Of a DNA stretch of 64,000 nucleotides, positions 13,471 to 25,895 are shown piece after piece. Each line of letters starts with the position of its first letter. The first letter of the stretch is position 1. The notes under the pieces are model-generated. The model did no database searches. It saw only the letters and a program-made list of their open reading frames with translations, and was not told where the DNA came from. The DNA comes from Caenorhabditis elegans. Taxonomy: Eukaryota; Nematoda; Chromadorea; Rhabditida; Rhabditidae. The DNA is taken from NCBI RefSeq assembly GCF_000002985.6, contig NC_003283.11, positions 20,399,501-20,463,500 of the forward strand, read 5' to 3'. A program made the translations under genes and the position numbers.

Positions 13471-13655
13471 CACGTGGTTTCAGATTACCCCATTTCGGTT
13501 TGATCTACGTAGATCTGCAAAAAATGCGCGAGTTGAGACGCAAGGTTTTCAACTGAATTTGCATGGTTAAAAACGTACTGACGTCACATTTTTGGGCAAA
13601 AAATTCCCGCATTTTTTGTAGATCAAACCATAATGAGACAACCTAGCACCACGTG
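13471..13655. mobile_element. Palindromic MITE-like element, family A, copy 2
   Basis: Bounded by CACGTGG on the left and CACGTG on the right. Internal inverted ends are GGTTTGATCTACGTAGATCT and TTTTTTGTAGATCAAACC, with the shared core GAGACGCA...AACTGAATTTGCATGG and CTGACGTCACATTTTTGGG. This copy best shows the symmetrical CACGTG termini. Confidence 0.8.
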
Positions 13656-16213
13656 TCAAAAAAGAGGAATTTTCATAACGTTTTCCTGCTTGAAAATGAA
13701 AGGAAAAGGTGAAAATCCGATTTTCAAAGACTTTTTATGCCGAAAATTTAAAAATCGCGATGACAATCTACTGGAAAATCGACAAAGCTACGGACAAAAC
13801 GAGAAACTGAGTGAATTTCCAGTTTTTGTGAACAAAAAAAGGGATCTTCCTGGGGTTTTAGATCAAAAAATCATAGAAGAAGGGAAAAATTGTTGGAAAC
13901 TTCGGTTTTTTGGCAGATTTCTCTGTCTGAACCGACTGAAAATCGGCAAAGCTACGAAGAAAACGAAGAACCGAGTGAATTTCAATTTTTGTACCGAAAA
14001 AAGCGGAAAAAAACGGTGGAAATCGTGATTTTCATCAAAAAACATGCGACGGCAGCGGCAGCGGCGGGGGTACCGGCAGACACTGATTTTCAAGACTTTA
14101 TCGGAAGTTTGATGAGAGAGAGAGACGGAGAGACGGAGAGAGAACTGTTGACAGTTTTTTTGATTGTCAGTGATAAGCATCATCACACCTATGACGTTCA
14201 GTCAAAAATGCATGTGATGACGAATCACTTGTTGAAACACAACAATTTCCGGAAATTTGACGGAATTTTGTTTTTTCGCGGGGGGTTTCCACGTCAATTT
14301 TGGGTCGGGAAAATGAAAATTTCGGGATTTTCCTACTAGAAAACCAACTTTTCTAGTGTTTTCTGTAGATTTTCAATCGGGAAAATTGAGTTTTCAGGAA
14401 TTTTCGATCGAAAATAAAATTTCCTTTTTTTTTTGTTTAGAAATTCATAAACAGATTTTTACAGGAAATTCATGTTTCTAGAAATCCGTTTTCAGTTTTT
14501 ATTTCAAAAATTGCAACGAAAAGCAGATATTTGGTTGTATATTTCGTAAATTTTCGAAAAAATTGATTTTCTGTCAAAATTTCGTAACTTTTCCAAATTC
14601 AACAGTATGAAATATTTCGAAAATTGACCTAATTGCGAAATATCCAAAATTTGTAAAAATTCAAAAATTTCGTACAATTTCAAACATTAATACCGAAATT
14701 TGGCAAATTGCCAAAAAATGCTAATTTTTTTTTTGAAAATTGGCGTAATTACGAAATATTCAAAATTTTGAGAAAATTCAGAGTTTTCGATAATCGACTA
14801 ATGCCGAAATTTGAAATAGTGCTAAAATTTTTTTTCTTTTTTTTTGAAAATTGCCAAAAATGCCAAAATGTTCAAAAATTGATCTATTACGAAAATTGAT
14901 CAATACCGAAATTTGGCAAATTGCCAAAATTTCGAAATGTTTCAAAATAGATATAAAGTCAAAACAATTGGCATTTTGTTAAATTTTTTGTTTGGTAAAA
15001 TTTTAAAACCGGCGTTATTTCGAAAGTGTAGAAAATTCGAAAATCGACGTTTTGCCAAAATTTCAAAACACTTGGGCAAAATTGCCGAAAGGTGGAAAAT
15101 TCGAAATTTTTGAATTTTCAACGAATTCAAAAGTTGCCAAGATTCCAATTTTTATGGAAAACTTCCAAAAAAAATTAGCAAATCTGGGAAAATCGGAAAA
15201 AGAAATCAATTCTCATTGCGATGATCGGCGCTAGAACAGGAAGGACACACCCATCCTCTCCCGCAGTCTTTTGACTGATTTCATGTATCGCATCATTTTG
15301 AACGAATGCATACATATATACACCAACTTTTTGTACTTTTTGCACTTTTCTTCTGATAGAAACGAAACGAATCAGGTGAAAATGAGCAAACAAATAGATT
15401 GTTTGCACCAAAAAGGGTGTTCCTTGGTGCATTTGGCGGGGTTTCAGATTTTCAGAAAATTTTCGAAATTCGTGGCGAGACCCACTTGTTCAACGAACAA
15501 CTTGTAAAAGTTTCGTCAACAAATAATGACTCATAGCAAAGTGACAAATTTCTTTTGTATAAAAGATTTTGCCAATATTTTCCACATTTTCCAGTCAAAA
15601 CGTGTTGACAAATTCAAAATGGTTCTCTTTTTCCAAAAACTGGCAAAAAATCATCCAAACTGGCATTTTTGCTCATTTTCTCGGCTTGGAAAAAAATGCC
15701 ATAGAATGCCAAATTTCCGGTACATACCAGTTGTCAAAATATATGCCAAATCGCCGTAAAATAGCAACTATTGGCAGTTTTGGCAGTAAATTGGGCTGAA
15801 AATGTGGCAAAAATCCAATTTCAGACAGTTTTGGAGCCTGGTGAAAAATATTCAATTTTTGCCGTTTCTAGAGCAAATCAGAAAACTCCAATGTTTGCCC
15901 AAAAGGCGAAAAAGTTTGGATCAAAGACTCGTCGAAACTTCAACACTAAACCCGTGTGTAGTACAAACAGTACCCGAGGTATAGTGGGACAAAAGTGAAA
16001 AATGAGTCAGCAGCACTCCTTTTTCGGCGGCTGGCGGTAGAAACGAGACGACGAGCGTTTCGTAATCGTTTCGCCCTCCAAAAACCATGTATGAGTGTGA
16101 GTGTGATCATCAATTCGATCGGACGGAGAGTGGAAGACGACGTCGACTAAACGTTTTGAAGAGTACTTTCCCCTACCACCGATTTTTCCGAATCGGAAAA
16201 AAAAACGATGAAA

Positions 16214-16243
16214 TCTCTCTGCTATTACGTAATAGCAGAGAGA
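16214..16243. other. Perfect 30-nt palindrome centred on TTACGTAA
   Basis: Fifteen bases are followed immediately by their exact reverse complement with no spacer; the arms are TCTCTCTGCTATTAC and GTAATAGCAGAGAGA. The centre TTACGTAA matches the known optimal site of PAR/C-EBP type bZIP factors (such as worm CES-2 and ATF-2). Whether it is bound, or has cruciform potential, is inference. Confidence 0.85.
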
Positions 16244-19200
16244 AAATGCTACTCGTTTTGGATCAAAAGAACATAATTTTCGCGGAAATTCGAAAATCGT
16301 GTGTCTTTGGAGGTCAGGCTTTTGGCTTTTCGGCTTTTCGGCCGGCCTGAACGAGCAGATGTTTAAAATGTCCAAAATTTTAAGATTTTCAGCTACCAAG
16401 TTTAATACTTCAGACTTTAAGCTGGTGAGAAATCTCAAAATCCGCTTAGGCACCGAGGAGGCTTAACGGTTCAAAAACGAGACTTTGGAGGCGTTTAGGC
16501 TTTAACTTTGAGGCTTTTCATTTAGATTTCAGTCTTGAGAATCTACATTTCAAGATTATGGAACAACTCAGTAGACTGCCATTTCAGGCTTTGGGGGCTC
16601 TAAATTTAGGCTTTTTGGCGTAAAGGTAAAGCTTTCACATCATATTTCAAGCTTTTGGACTAAAAAGTTTGAGCTCACGTTTTGAACTGTTACAATTGAA
16701 GGTTTAGGCCTTGAGCTTATAGGCTTTGACCGAAATTACGAAGTTTTGGATCGAAATCCTATGCTTTTGGCTTGAAGCTTCAAACGTGATAGCTTAAATG
16801 CTCAAGCTATTCTAAGCGTTTCATGACGAATTTCAGACGTTTGGGTGATGATTTCAAGCTTCCAGTCTAAAATGCCGTTTAGGAGCCGAATTTCAAGCTT
16901 TTGCGACCAAGATTTAAGCTTAAGCATGAAAATTTTTTGGCATTTCGGCTAAGATTTCTGACTTTTGACCTTAAAATACAACGATTTTAAGTTCAAATCT
17001 GGTTTTTCAAGCCGCAGACCTCACTTTTAAGCTTCAGTAGTGCGAAATTACCTCATTTCCAGGGAACGTCATACCCAGACAGGTGGGTGATCAGTGACTT
17101 AGTTCCTTGTACTTTCGCTCGTCGGTAAACACCAACACAGCGGGGCGGAAGGTTTCACGGCGAAACATTTCGAAACAAAACCCGGAAATTTCGAAAATTT
17201 CCGCGATTGTGTGCCAAAAACGACGCTCATTGTTATGCAAGAGAGAAAGCCAATTTAATGAATAACTGATTGCGAATTCATTAGAATTAGGCACACACAA
17301 TGCTTTTTCTCTCCGAGCAGCAAAAGCCTGGTGGCGGAAATTCTGTGTGATGATATCATCAGGGAGGAACAGAGGGAAAACTGATAAAAATACACTTTTC
17401 TATCATCTTCCTGAGGCGTGGGCTCGCTGGCTCTCTCGAAAAAGAGCATTTTTGCCCCGAAAAAAAATGGAGAGAAGCTGATCAAAGAATCAGTGAATCA
17501 CACACGTGAAGAACAAACATTTTTATAGGTATGTTCTTTTTTCCAACAGACCCTAACGCTGAGGAAAGTGTGTTTCGAAATTGTTGTGTTTTAATGCCAC
17601 GTTTCATAGCAATAAAACTATCGAAAACATGCGTCCGATACTGATAAGGGACGGGAAAAATGAGGAAATTGGAATTTTTCCACAAAATTTCCATTTTCTC
17701 ATAAATTTTTATGTGAGCAATTACATTTTTTGACCTTTTTGGCCACTTTGTCAAATTTCACTTTTTCCAGGATTTTTGAGCAAAAATTCCCAGAAAACTT
17801 AGAAAGTTCCCAACTTTTGCGAATTTTTTGCTAGAAAATGTATAATTTTCGGAAGAAAAAATCGTAAAATGCTTCCTTTTCAGCAGAAAAATCACTATTT
17901 TTCTTTTTTAGCAAAAAAAAAATGCACAGAGGAATAAATTATTATCATCATGTTGACAATAACAATTATTCTAGACTACACCGTCTGATAAATAATAAAG
18001 TAGAAGCTCCCAAAAGGAGGATCTAGATTTATCATTATGCTAACAATTTCTAGAGAGCTCAGGCTGACAAAAATGAGCAAAAAATTGAGCAAAAAACCAA
18101 TTGCTCACTCCAAAAATCGGAAAATCTCGAGTTTAACCGAATATTTGAAGCATCTTCTGACAAGGGTCAATTTTGGCCAATAGGTTGCTCTTCGATTGTG
18201 ACAAAAGTGAGCAAAAAAACTAATTTCTCACTCTAAAAAGTTGCCATTAGAAATGTTTCTTGGCCATTTCGATGCTCTTTGAGTCACCTGGGAAGCAGCA
18301 GACGCCCACTTCCTTTTCACAGAGGGACGACGAATCACATTTGACACAGATACATAAAACTGTATGGCTGAGGAGAGAGAAAACTTTTGAAAAAAATGGA
18401 AAAAATTGGAAAAAAAAGTTCCTCCTTCTTCTCATTTCCCCTCCTCATGTTCACGTGTTCAAATGCTCTTAGCCACTCTGCGTCTCTCTCTCTCTCTCAC
18501 TCGCTGGCCACTCGCTTTTCAGCTGTGGCTCGCGGAGCACTAAATGAATGGCGAATGAGTCACGCATTTGTCACAAGGTCCCGATGAACTTTTTGTGAAA
18601 TTAATTTTATTCCTGTTTTGTGTTGTTGGGCACAGAATTTTGTGATATGAGCAATTTTGAGCAAAGCTTGCGAAATCTAAAATGGCACAAATTTGGGCCG
18701 AAAATTCTAGAAAAATCAAAAATCTTTTTTTTTTGAAATTTAGGCAGAAATTATAGACTAAAAGCCAACTTTTGCCACACCCAAACGTCATTTTGCATGA
18801 TAAATAGGGTTTTTATGATCGAGAAGCAGTGCTCGTGAAAATTTCCCAAATGACCGGAATTCGAGGGTATCTTTCTTGGGAAAATTCATAAAATTTCAGT
18901 TTCAGTAACTTTGACGTTTACCAAAATTTTTCCAAAACTGGCAATTTTTCTGGATTTAGGAATATGCAGAGTATTCGAAAAATTCCAAAATTTGAATTTG
19001 GACAATTATCGAGATCTCAAATTACTGATATTCTTCAGATTTTCCGGAAATTTCAGAAAATTTGGTAATTTTTCAGAAATTCGTAATTCCTTCATTTTCG
19101 GATGTACTCGAAAATTGAAATTTTGCCAAATTTCAGAAATTACCAAAGCGGCAAAAATTCTGAAAATTTAAGGAAATCTTTCGATTTCAAACTTCCAATG

Positions 19201-19852
19201 TAGGTATTTTTTGCCAAATTTCACAACTCTTGGTGGTTTCACAAGTTGGCAAATATTTATTTTTTGGCCAAGTTGGTAATTGAGCACTAATTTTGGCAAT
19301 TTTCCAGTCAAAACCCCTGCTGATCATCACGGGCTCATAGGTCAAACTATATGAGCCGCAGCCATCTCTCGTATCAGCTGGCACCCAAATTGCAAAAAGT
19401 TTGACTTTTTGCTATCTTTGATCGTCGCCATTGTGTCACGTGGACACACACACACAGCGGCTAGCCGAAACGTGAAATAGGTCATAAGACACTGAGTGAA
19501 CGAGGCACTGACTAGCACATAAAAACACAAGCAAATATCAACATAAATAAGTGCAGTGCAGTGCAGGAGTATGTTCAGTGACGGGGCCATTTCGCGACCG
19601 TCGAGCAGCACAGTTATCAGCTGATTAGGTGCTCAGGGAACTCCCGTGGGATAGAGATTATGGCTCCGTTCAGAACAATTTCAGTTCTCATGCATGAGCT
19701 CAAATGAAAATTCACATTGGAATTTTTGAGGAAATTTTTAAAATTGTGTGAATTCTGGAATTTCAAAGAAAATCTTAAGTAGCTCCCCATGCCACGGAAT
19801 TCTACTTGAAACTTAGCTTTTTTTTAAGTAAAAAAGATAATTTTTGAGCACC

Positions 19853-20027
19853 CACGTGATGCCAGGCTTTCCACCATTTCGGTTTGATCTAAGTAGATCT
19901 ACGAAAAATGCGGGAATTGAGAGAGACGCAGAGTTCTCAACTGATTTAGCGTGCTGACGTCACTTTTTTTGGGCAAAAAAATCCCGCATTTTTTGTAGAT
20001 CAAACCGTGATGGGACAGTCTGGCACC
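19853..20027. mobile_element. Palindromic MITE-like element, family A, copy 3
   Basis: Starts CACGTGATGCCAGGC and contains CGGTTTGATCTAAGTAGATC, GAGAGACGCAGAGTTCTCAA, GTGCTGACGTCACTTTTTT and the right inverted end TTTTTTGTAGATCAAACCGT, ending GGGACAGTCTGGCACC. It has small internal deletions and insertions relative to copy 2. Confidence 0.8.
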
Positions 20028-20964
20028 AAAAGGTCTAAAGCTCATTTGGTTCAGTGGAGCAAAAAAAAAGAAAGACATTTCCAATCAAAACTGACAGCTT
20101 CCTGGCATTTTTGAGCACGAAATTGCTCTAAAAGTCACATTTTTAATCAAACGTTCAATTCTCGGCCAGAACACTTTTGCCATTTCAGAGCTTTTCAGGG
20201 TTTCAGCATTTAGAGCTTCACCTTTTGTGCTTCTGATCTGTTCCATCAGAGCTCAGACTTGTTGTGGTGCTCACTCATTTTTCATTCTCGAGGAGCTCAC
20301 GTGGTCAGGCGTGCTGCCCGGAATGAATGTGCAATTTTCGCCAGAGAACACCGAAAAAGGAGAACTCGTGAGCCCTATAGGCACGTGGAAGCTGGAAAAT
20401 AGATGCTCTGAAGCACTTTTTCATGCTGAAGACCATAAAAAGTTTGAAAATACACGATTTTCAACTCAATTTGACCTCGAAAATCAAGTTTTCAACGCGA
20501 AAAACTCCTTGAAACTTTGAAAGTTTTGCGTTTCATAATTGGTCGCTTCAAGGCCAAAAACTAGCCTTGAGAGTGGGCGAACATGCACTTTCAGAATCCA
20601 TTCAGGAGCCAAAGTACGGCTGTTGCAAGTGAAACTTAATTATTACACTCGAGATTCGCTCTGAGACAATAGAAACGACGAGGAGAGGAGGAGCAGGCTA
20701 ACAAAAAACCCGAATTTCTCTAATTTCGGGGACGGAAAACCCACGGAAATTGAGTTCATTGGAGCCAAAAATAGGCCGAGAAGCTCAGTTGGCAACGATT
20801 TTGCCGGGGGAAAATGAGCATAATTTCAGCCAATTTTCTTGAGAATGTTAGGAAATACACAAAGAAATTCGTAATTTCAGGCAATTTCCGGAGCATCTTC
20901 AACAATTTTTAGGATGAAAATTACAGAATAAACCCGATTTCGATACATTTTCAGGTTATAAATG

Positions 20965-21480
20965 GCAGAAAGCAGCGGAAAACTTGATTTTCAGTCAATT
21001 ATAGACTTGAAAATGTCAAAAATTCACGTTTTTGGACCATTTTCGGATATTTCCAGAGTGAAAATCTCTATGAAAACTTGATTTTCAGTCAATTATAGAC
21101 TTGAAAATCTCGAAAATTCACGTTTTGGACCGTTTTCTGATATTTCAGATAGAAAATCTCAACAAAAATTTGATTTTCAGTCAAATTCAGACTTGAGAAT
21201 GCTAAAATAAAAATTCACGTTTTTTTTACCATTTTCGGATATTTCCAGAGCGAAATCTCAACGAAAACTTGATTTTCAGTCAATTTCAGACTTAAAAATC
21301 TCAAAAATACACGTTTGTGGAATATTTTCGGATATTTCAGATAGAAAATCTCAACGAAAATTTGATTTTCAGGCAATTTTAGACTTGAAAATCTCGAAAA
21401 TTCACGTTTTTTTGACCATTTTCGGATATTTCCAGAGTGAAAATCTCTATGAAAACTTGATTTTCAGGCAATTTCCAGCT
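20965..21480. repeat. Tandem repeat, about 94-nt unit, five to six copies
   Basis: GAAAACTTGATTTTCAGTCA recurs at about 20979, 21072, 21163, 21257, 21351 and 21449. Each unit also carries GACTTGAAAATCTC, AAAATTCACGTTTT, ACCATTTTCGGATATTTC and AGAGTGAAAATCTC. No coding frame is maintained. Confidence 0.85.
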
Positions 21481-23673
21481 TCAAAAACTGAAAAATTCTG
21501 TAACAACAAGATTTAAAAGCAGTTTCCATCAGGAAAATGCCAAAAATCAGGTGAAAAACGTGACGGGGACACTGAAAAACATGGTGCAATGTCTATTTTT
21601 GGTCGACGGAAATTGACCAGCGGTCAGCTGAGTGGGCTCCATTGTGCTCCACCACGGGGAGACTTGTTTATTTGTATTCCAGTGGATAAGGGGGTGCCTG
21701 GCTCCTCTCAGGGCTCCCCGGGAGCCATTTCACCGGTAATTGGATACTTTTTTGAGCACAAAACACTTTAGTGACTAATTTTGGAGGCTTCTTTGAGCAA
21801 AAATATGTGGAAAATTCGATATTTTGCTAGAAAATCGCACTAAAAACTCAATTTTTTGTTGAAAATCAAGTTTTCCAAGAAAAATTCGCCGGAAAAGTGG
21901 ATTTCAGAGGAAAATTCGTCGAAAAACTCAAACTCAAGCTGAATTTTCACTCAAAAAAAACCCCAAAAATCGAATTTTCAGTGCAAAATCGTTGAAATTT
22001 CCGATCGATTTCTTGTTAAAATCTTAAAGAATTATGGTTTTTCCCCCAAAAATTGTCGGAAAACTGGCGAAAACTGCATCTTCTCAGCTGAAAAATGCTG
22101 AAAACCCCGATTTTTCAGTGAAAATTGACACTTTATCGGTCAAAAATCCCTAAAATTATCCACAGAGACGCAGATGGGTCAAATACACACGTAGCAATCG
22201 TAAAAGTGCACAAAATGCTCAATGTGACGTGGATTAGCGGGAAAATTTCGCAATTTTTGAGAATTTCTCAATTTTTAAAGCAAAATCAGCGGAAAATCCA
22301 ATTTTTCACTTAAAAATTCGCTTTCCCTGCAGAAAATTGACGAAAATGAATTGAAAATCGGGTTTTTGCAACATTGTGTGCTCAGAATGACATCTGTTTG
22401 ACGGAAAATGAATGGCACCAGCGTCGCCAGATGTGCCCTTGGAAATTGATGAGATTTGTGGGGAAAATGGGTCAAAAATTGCATTTTTCGTCGAAAAACC
22501 CACCAAAATCCTTGTTTTTGACTCGAAATTCGCCTGAAAAACGTTAAAATTTGGGGAAAAATCTTTTGAAATACGAATTTTAAACTAAAAAAGCGGTTAA
22601 CAAATCGTACTTGGTACTCTCCATAAAAAATGCGTCGAGAGGTAAACAAATTGGAGTCAAACGGGCGCCGAAGAGGACAACAAACAAATTTTCGAAAATA
22701 AAAATGTGTATTGTGGCTTTTCGTGACGAAATTTCGCGAAAATCAGAGGTTTTTTGGGGTAAAACTGAAAAATCACGAAAAACCTTCGATTTTGTTGGAA
22801 TAAATGAGAGAAATGTTGCGTTTTGTGTTAAAATGTGGGAGAAATAGCTAGAAATTAAAGATTTTTGCAGAAAAAATGAGAAAAATCGATGAAAATTGAG
22901 TAAAATTGGATGAAAATCAAGAAAATTAATTTAAAACAATTTTTGCTCGTGAGGTTCGCAGCGCGGTACGCACAGAACAAAAACTACAGTACTACAGAAT
23001 TAATTTAATTTATTTTAATTCGACTTTCTAATTAATTTTTCAGCGAATAAACTGAACTTCACTGATTTTTTTTGTGAAAATAGTCAATTTTCATTTTAGT
23101 TTTGTTAATTTTTGCCACAAAATTCTCCAAAAATAGCTTGAAAATGACAAATTCTGTGGTTTTTTCATTGAATTGTTAGAATTTCAATGGAAATAGAGGG
23201 TGTGGGAGTTAAATTTGAATAAATCTCACTAAATTCTCATCAGTAACACGAAATTGATCAAAAAAATGCACATGAAATTATGAAAAATTCACAATAAATC
23301 TAACTTTCGGATATCCCGAATTTCTAGGCCACGCTACGATTCAAATGGTCGATTTTCGCGCGTTTTCCTTAGATCATAAAAATTCAGTTTCCCCAAAAAC
23401 CTTGAAAATCCGACCTTCAGCCGGCTAACACACATGCACGCGCACTCCAATTCGGAACCGGTACGTCCTTGGCCTGGTGCCAAGATTACCATCTTATGAG
23501 ACGAAGGAGGGATGGGGGTGAAGGAATTTGAACTATCTGTGAAAATGAAATATTTGACCCTACTACTAACAAAATGAATTTGATGCGAAAAATTTGAATT
23601 TTTGACAAAAAAAAATTTTTAGAAAAAAAAAATTTCTCGAAAATTTTTTTCAAATTCAAATTTATTTAAATCT

Positions 23674-23916
23674 AAACCGCAATTTTTTCCTGACTTCAAA
23701 AATATATTTTTCAAAAGATTTTACACGAAAAGAGCCGAGTTACAGGTGATTTTACGCGCACCAACGAGAGAGTGCGAGGGCGCAGAGAAAGCAGACACTC
23801 TGCCTGTCTTCGCCCTCCGCTCTCTCACCGGCGCTTGCAAAAATGGCTGTAACTCGGTGGGTTTTGAGTTTTGGGCTGTGAAAATTATATTTTTGGAATC
23901 AGGAGGAAATTTTGGA
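23674..23916. mobile_element. Hairpin-forming MITE-like element, family B, copy 1
   Basis: Outer inverted ends are TCCTGACTTCAAAAATATA on the left and TATATTTTTGGAATCAGGA on the right. Nested within them are CCGAGTTACAG and CTGTAACTCGG, then a GC-rich core (GAGAGAGTGCGAGGGCGC against CGCCCTCCGCTCTCTC). The whole element can fold back on itself. Confidence 0.8.
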
Positions 23917-24282
23917 TCAGAAAAGTGAAAAGTTTGAATTAAAAAACACTTTCAAAAAAATTTTTTTTTTTGAAATCGAAAAAAGTTTGTCGCAAGTTAA
24001 ACAACAATACTGGAATAAACATTTTCTAACCGGAAAATCAACAATTTTCACAGAAAAAGTTCAAACAACACAACAAAATGCCCAGTCAACAAGCGAGAGG
24101 TGATAAGGACCTGACACTTGATATCTTCTCTGTTTCTCTGATTCTCTAGTGGTCTAATCAAAGAACAATAGTGGAAAAAGTGCAAAAAGTACAAAAAGTT
24201 TGAAGATTTGATGGAAAAATTTCCAAAAATTATACAAAACACACTTTTTTGAAAAATTTTCTCACAGAATTTATATTCATCA

Positions 24283-24536
24283 GAACCGCATTTTTCTCCT
24301 GAATTCAAAAATATACTTCTTAGGGGTCCTGTAGCGAAAACGTGCAAGTTACAGCGAGTTTTGTAGAGACCGGCAAGATAGGGTGGAGAGTGGAGAGCGC
24401 AGAGAAAGCAGATACCCTGCCTGTCTGCGATCTCTCCTCTCTCGCCGGCGCGCGTAAAAACCGCTGTAACTCGGTGGTTTTTGAGTTTTGAGAGTGAAAA
24501 GTTATATTTTTGGAATCAGGAGAAAATTTCGGTTTT
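24283..24536. mobile_element. Hairpin-forming MITE-like element, family B, copy 2
   Basis: Same structure as copy 1, 380 nt away in the same orientation: TCCTGAATTCAAAAATATAC on the left, TATATTTTTGGAATCAGGA on the right, inner AAGTTACAG and CTGTAACT, and a GC-rich core with GCGCAGAGAAAGCAGA shared exactly with copy 1. Confidence 0.8.
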
Positions 24537-25099
24537 AATGAATGTAATGTTTGAAAAACAAATTTTTTTTGAAAAGTATAAATTTCTGAAATTTGAAATA
24601 TCCATTTTTAAATGGCAAAATCTTAACAACATTGTATATTTGATTTATTTGATTTGCTCAAGCCGTTCTGTCTGGACAAACATAACAGTTCGAAAATGGG
24701 AAATTTCACAGAAAAATGAGCAAAAACTACTGAAAAATATTAGGGAAATCCCGAAAAACGTGCTAAAAACGGAAAAATTTTCAAATAATTCCTCGAAAAT
24801 GTGCGTTTGGAAACAGATGGTACGCATCACCCGGCTGGACATTGTTTCTCACTCTCTGCGTCTCTCTGTCTCTCTTTCAAAAGAACGAGAGAGTGTGATA
24901 ATCTAGAAGAGACGCAGGGAAGAGGTCACACTATATTGTATATACACTCATTGAGAAAGAGAAGAAACAAACATCGGAGTGCAATGTTCCTCCTCCTCCT
25001 CCCCCCACCGCCTTCCCGCATGGGAGGGCGATGTAGGACACCAAACATCAGGAGGGGGTAGAGAAATTTAATGAGTCGGTCAGAAAAAAAATTGTGGGG

Positions 25100-25166
25100 G
25101 AACCGGGGTTCGAAACATGGAGTGCTGGGTGAAAGGCATCTGTGTTCCCAATTGAGCCACCGGTTC
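25100..25166 (-). repeat. tRNA-like sequence (probable pseudo-tRNA)
   Basis: On the minus strand the ends GAACCGG and CCGGTTC form a perfect 7-bp acceptor-like stem. TGGCTCAATTGG resembles an A box and GTTTCGAACCC resembles a B box. The anticodon arm and T arm do not fold properly, so I call it tRNA-derived rather than a working tRNA gene. Confidence 0.4.
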
Positions 25167-25895
25167 AGCCCCAGAAAAGTTTTGTTTTTGGGGTCCGGTC
25201 AATGCAGAATTTTACGCTCTTCATTGTTTCAGTTGACGATTTTTTCAAATCTTGAATCTTGGAGGAGATAGAGCCGATTTAAAATTTACAGAGACAAACG
25301 CCGTAGTTTATTCCGAGATTTTTTTGGAAATTTTTTATGCAATCACTAGAAAATAATACGCTGAATATTTCCGTAGTTGAAAATTTTTCAAAATCATTCA
25401 TCAGTAAAAAGTTATAGACAAATTAAACTTTTTCGATTCAAATTTTCCCATTTCGCGGCGTTTTTCCCAATGGTGGCCTAGAAAACCCCGAGGGTCGAGT
25501 CGCTCCATTGCACTCGGCCACCACTATTTAATTAATTAATTTCGGGCTCTTTTTCGTCGTTTTCGCTCGATTTTCGTGATTTTTTCGTGATTTTTTCGTG
25601 ATAAAATGTTGAAAAATACGGAGAAAATTGAATTTGCGATCTGAAAATACCCAAAATCAGGAGAAATTACCAAAATATTAAGTTTTTCTGGCGGAAATTC
25701 AATTTTTCTAAGTAAAAAATCTTTTTAAGCTTTCTCCATCTTTTTATAATATTTTTTAGACGACAAAAGTTGAAAAATTGCATTAATTTTATATTTTCAG
25801 GTGAAAAGCTAAACAAAATCCCCCAAAAACCAGGAAAATCGATGATCACAGCCAAACTGTCGATTTTCACCAATTTTTCCCGATTTTAAGCTAAA

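Larger units (their letters stand above)
8853..20970. other. Gene-free interval with dispersed repeats
   Basis: I found no exon series that I could support on either strand. The interval probably holds upstream introns or 5' flank of the minus-strand Gln/Ala-rich gene. It contains CT/GA-rich tracts (for example 7560-7600, 10915-10950, 14110-14145, 18485-18505), an ACACAC run at 10830, three copies of a palindromic element (listed separately) and a 30-nt palindrome. Open frames at 12841-13116 and 13633-14339 are short and lack coding character. A first exon could be hidden here. Confidence 0.6.
21481..25895. other. Gene-free interval upstream of the CAAX protease gene
   Basis: No supported exon was found. 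The interval holds two copies of hairpin element B, one tRNA-like sequence and AT-rich filler. The last few hundred bases before 25896 should contain the promoter of the plus-strand protease gene; ATTAATTAATTAATTTCGGG at about 25531 and GATTTTTTCGTGATTTTTTC at about 25578 are the only conspicuous words. No TATA box or trans-splice signal could be assigned. Confidence 0.55.

Noticed and set aside
13633..14339. Two overlapping plus-strand frames of 131 and 149 codons
   Set aside because: Composition is Lys/Phe/Asn-rich as expected of AT-rich DNA, the segment contains an internal direct repeat (near 13765 and 13930), and no splice signals or family resemblance were found.
22275..22847. Overlapping minus and plus frames of 124 and 78 codons
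   Set aside because: No splice signals, AT-driven Phe/Lys composition, and both strands open at once.
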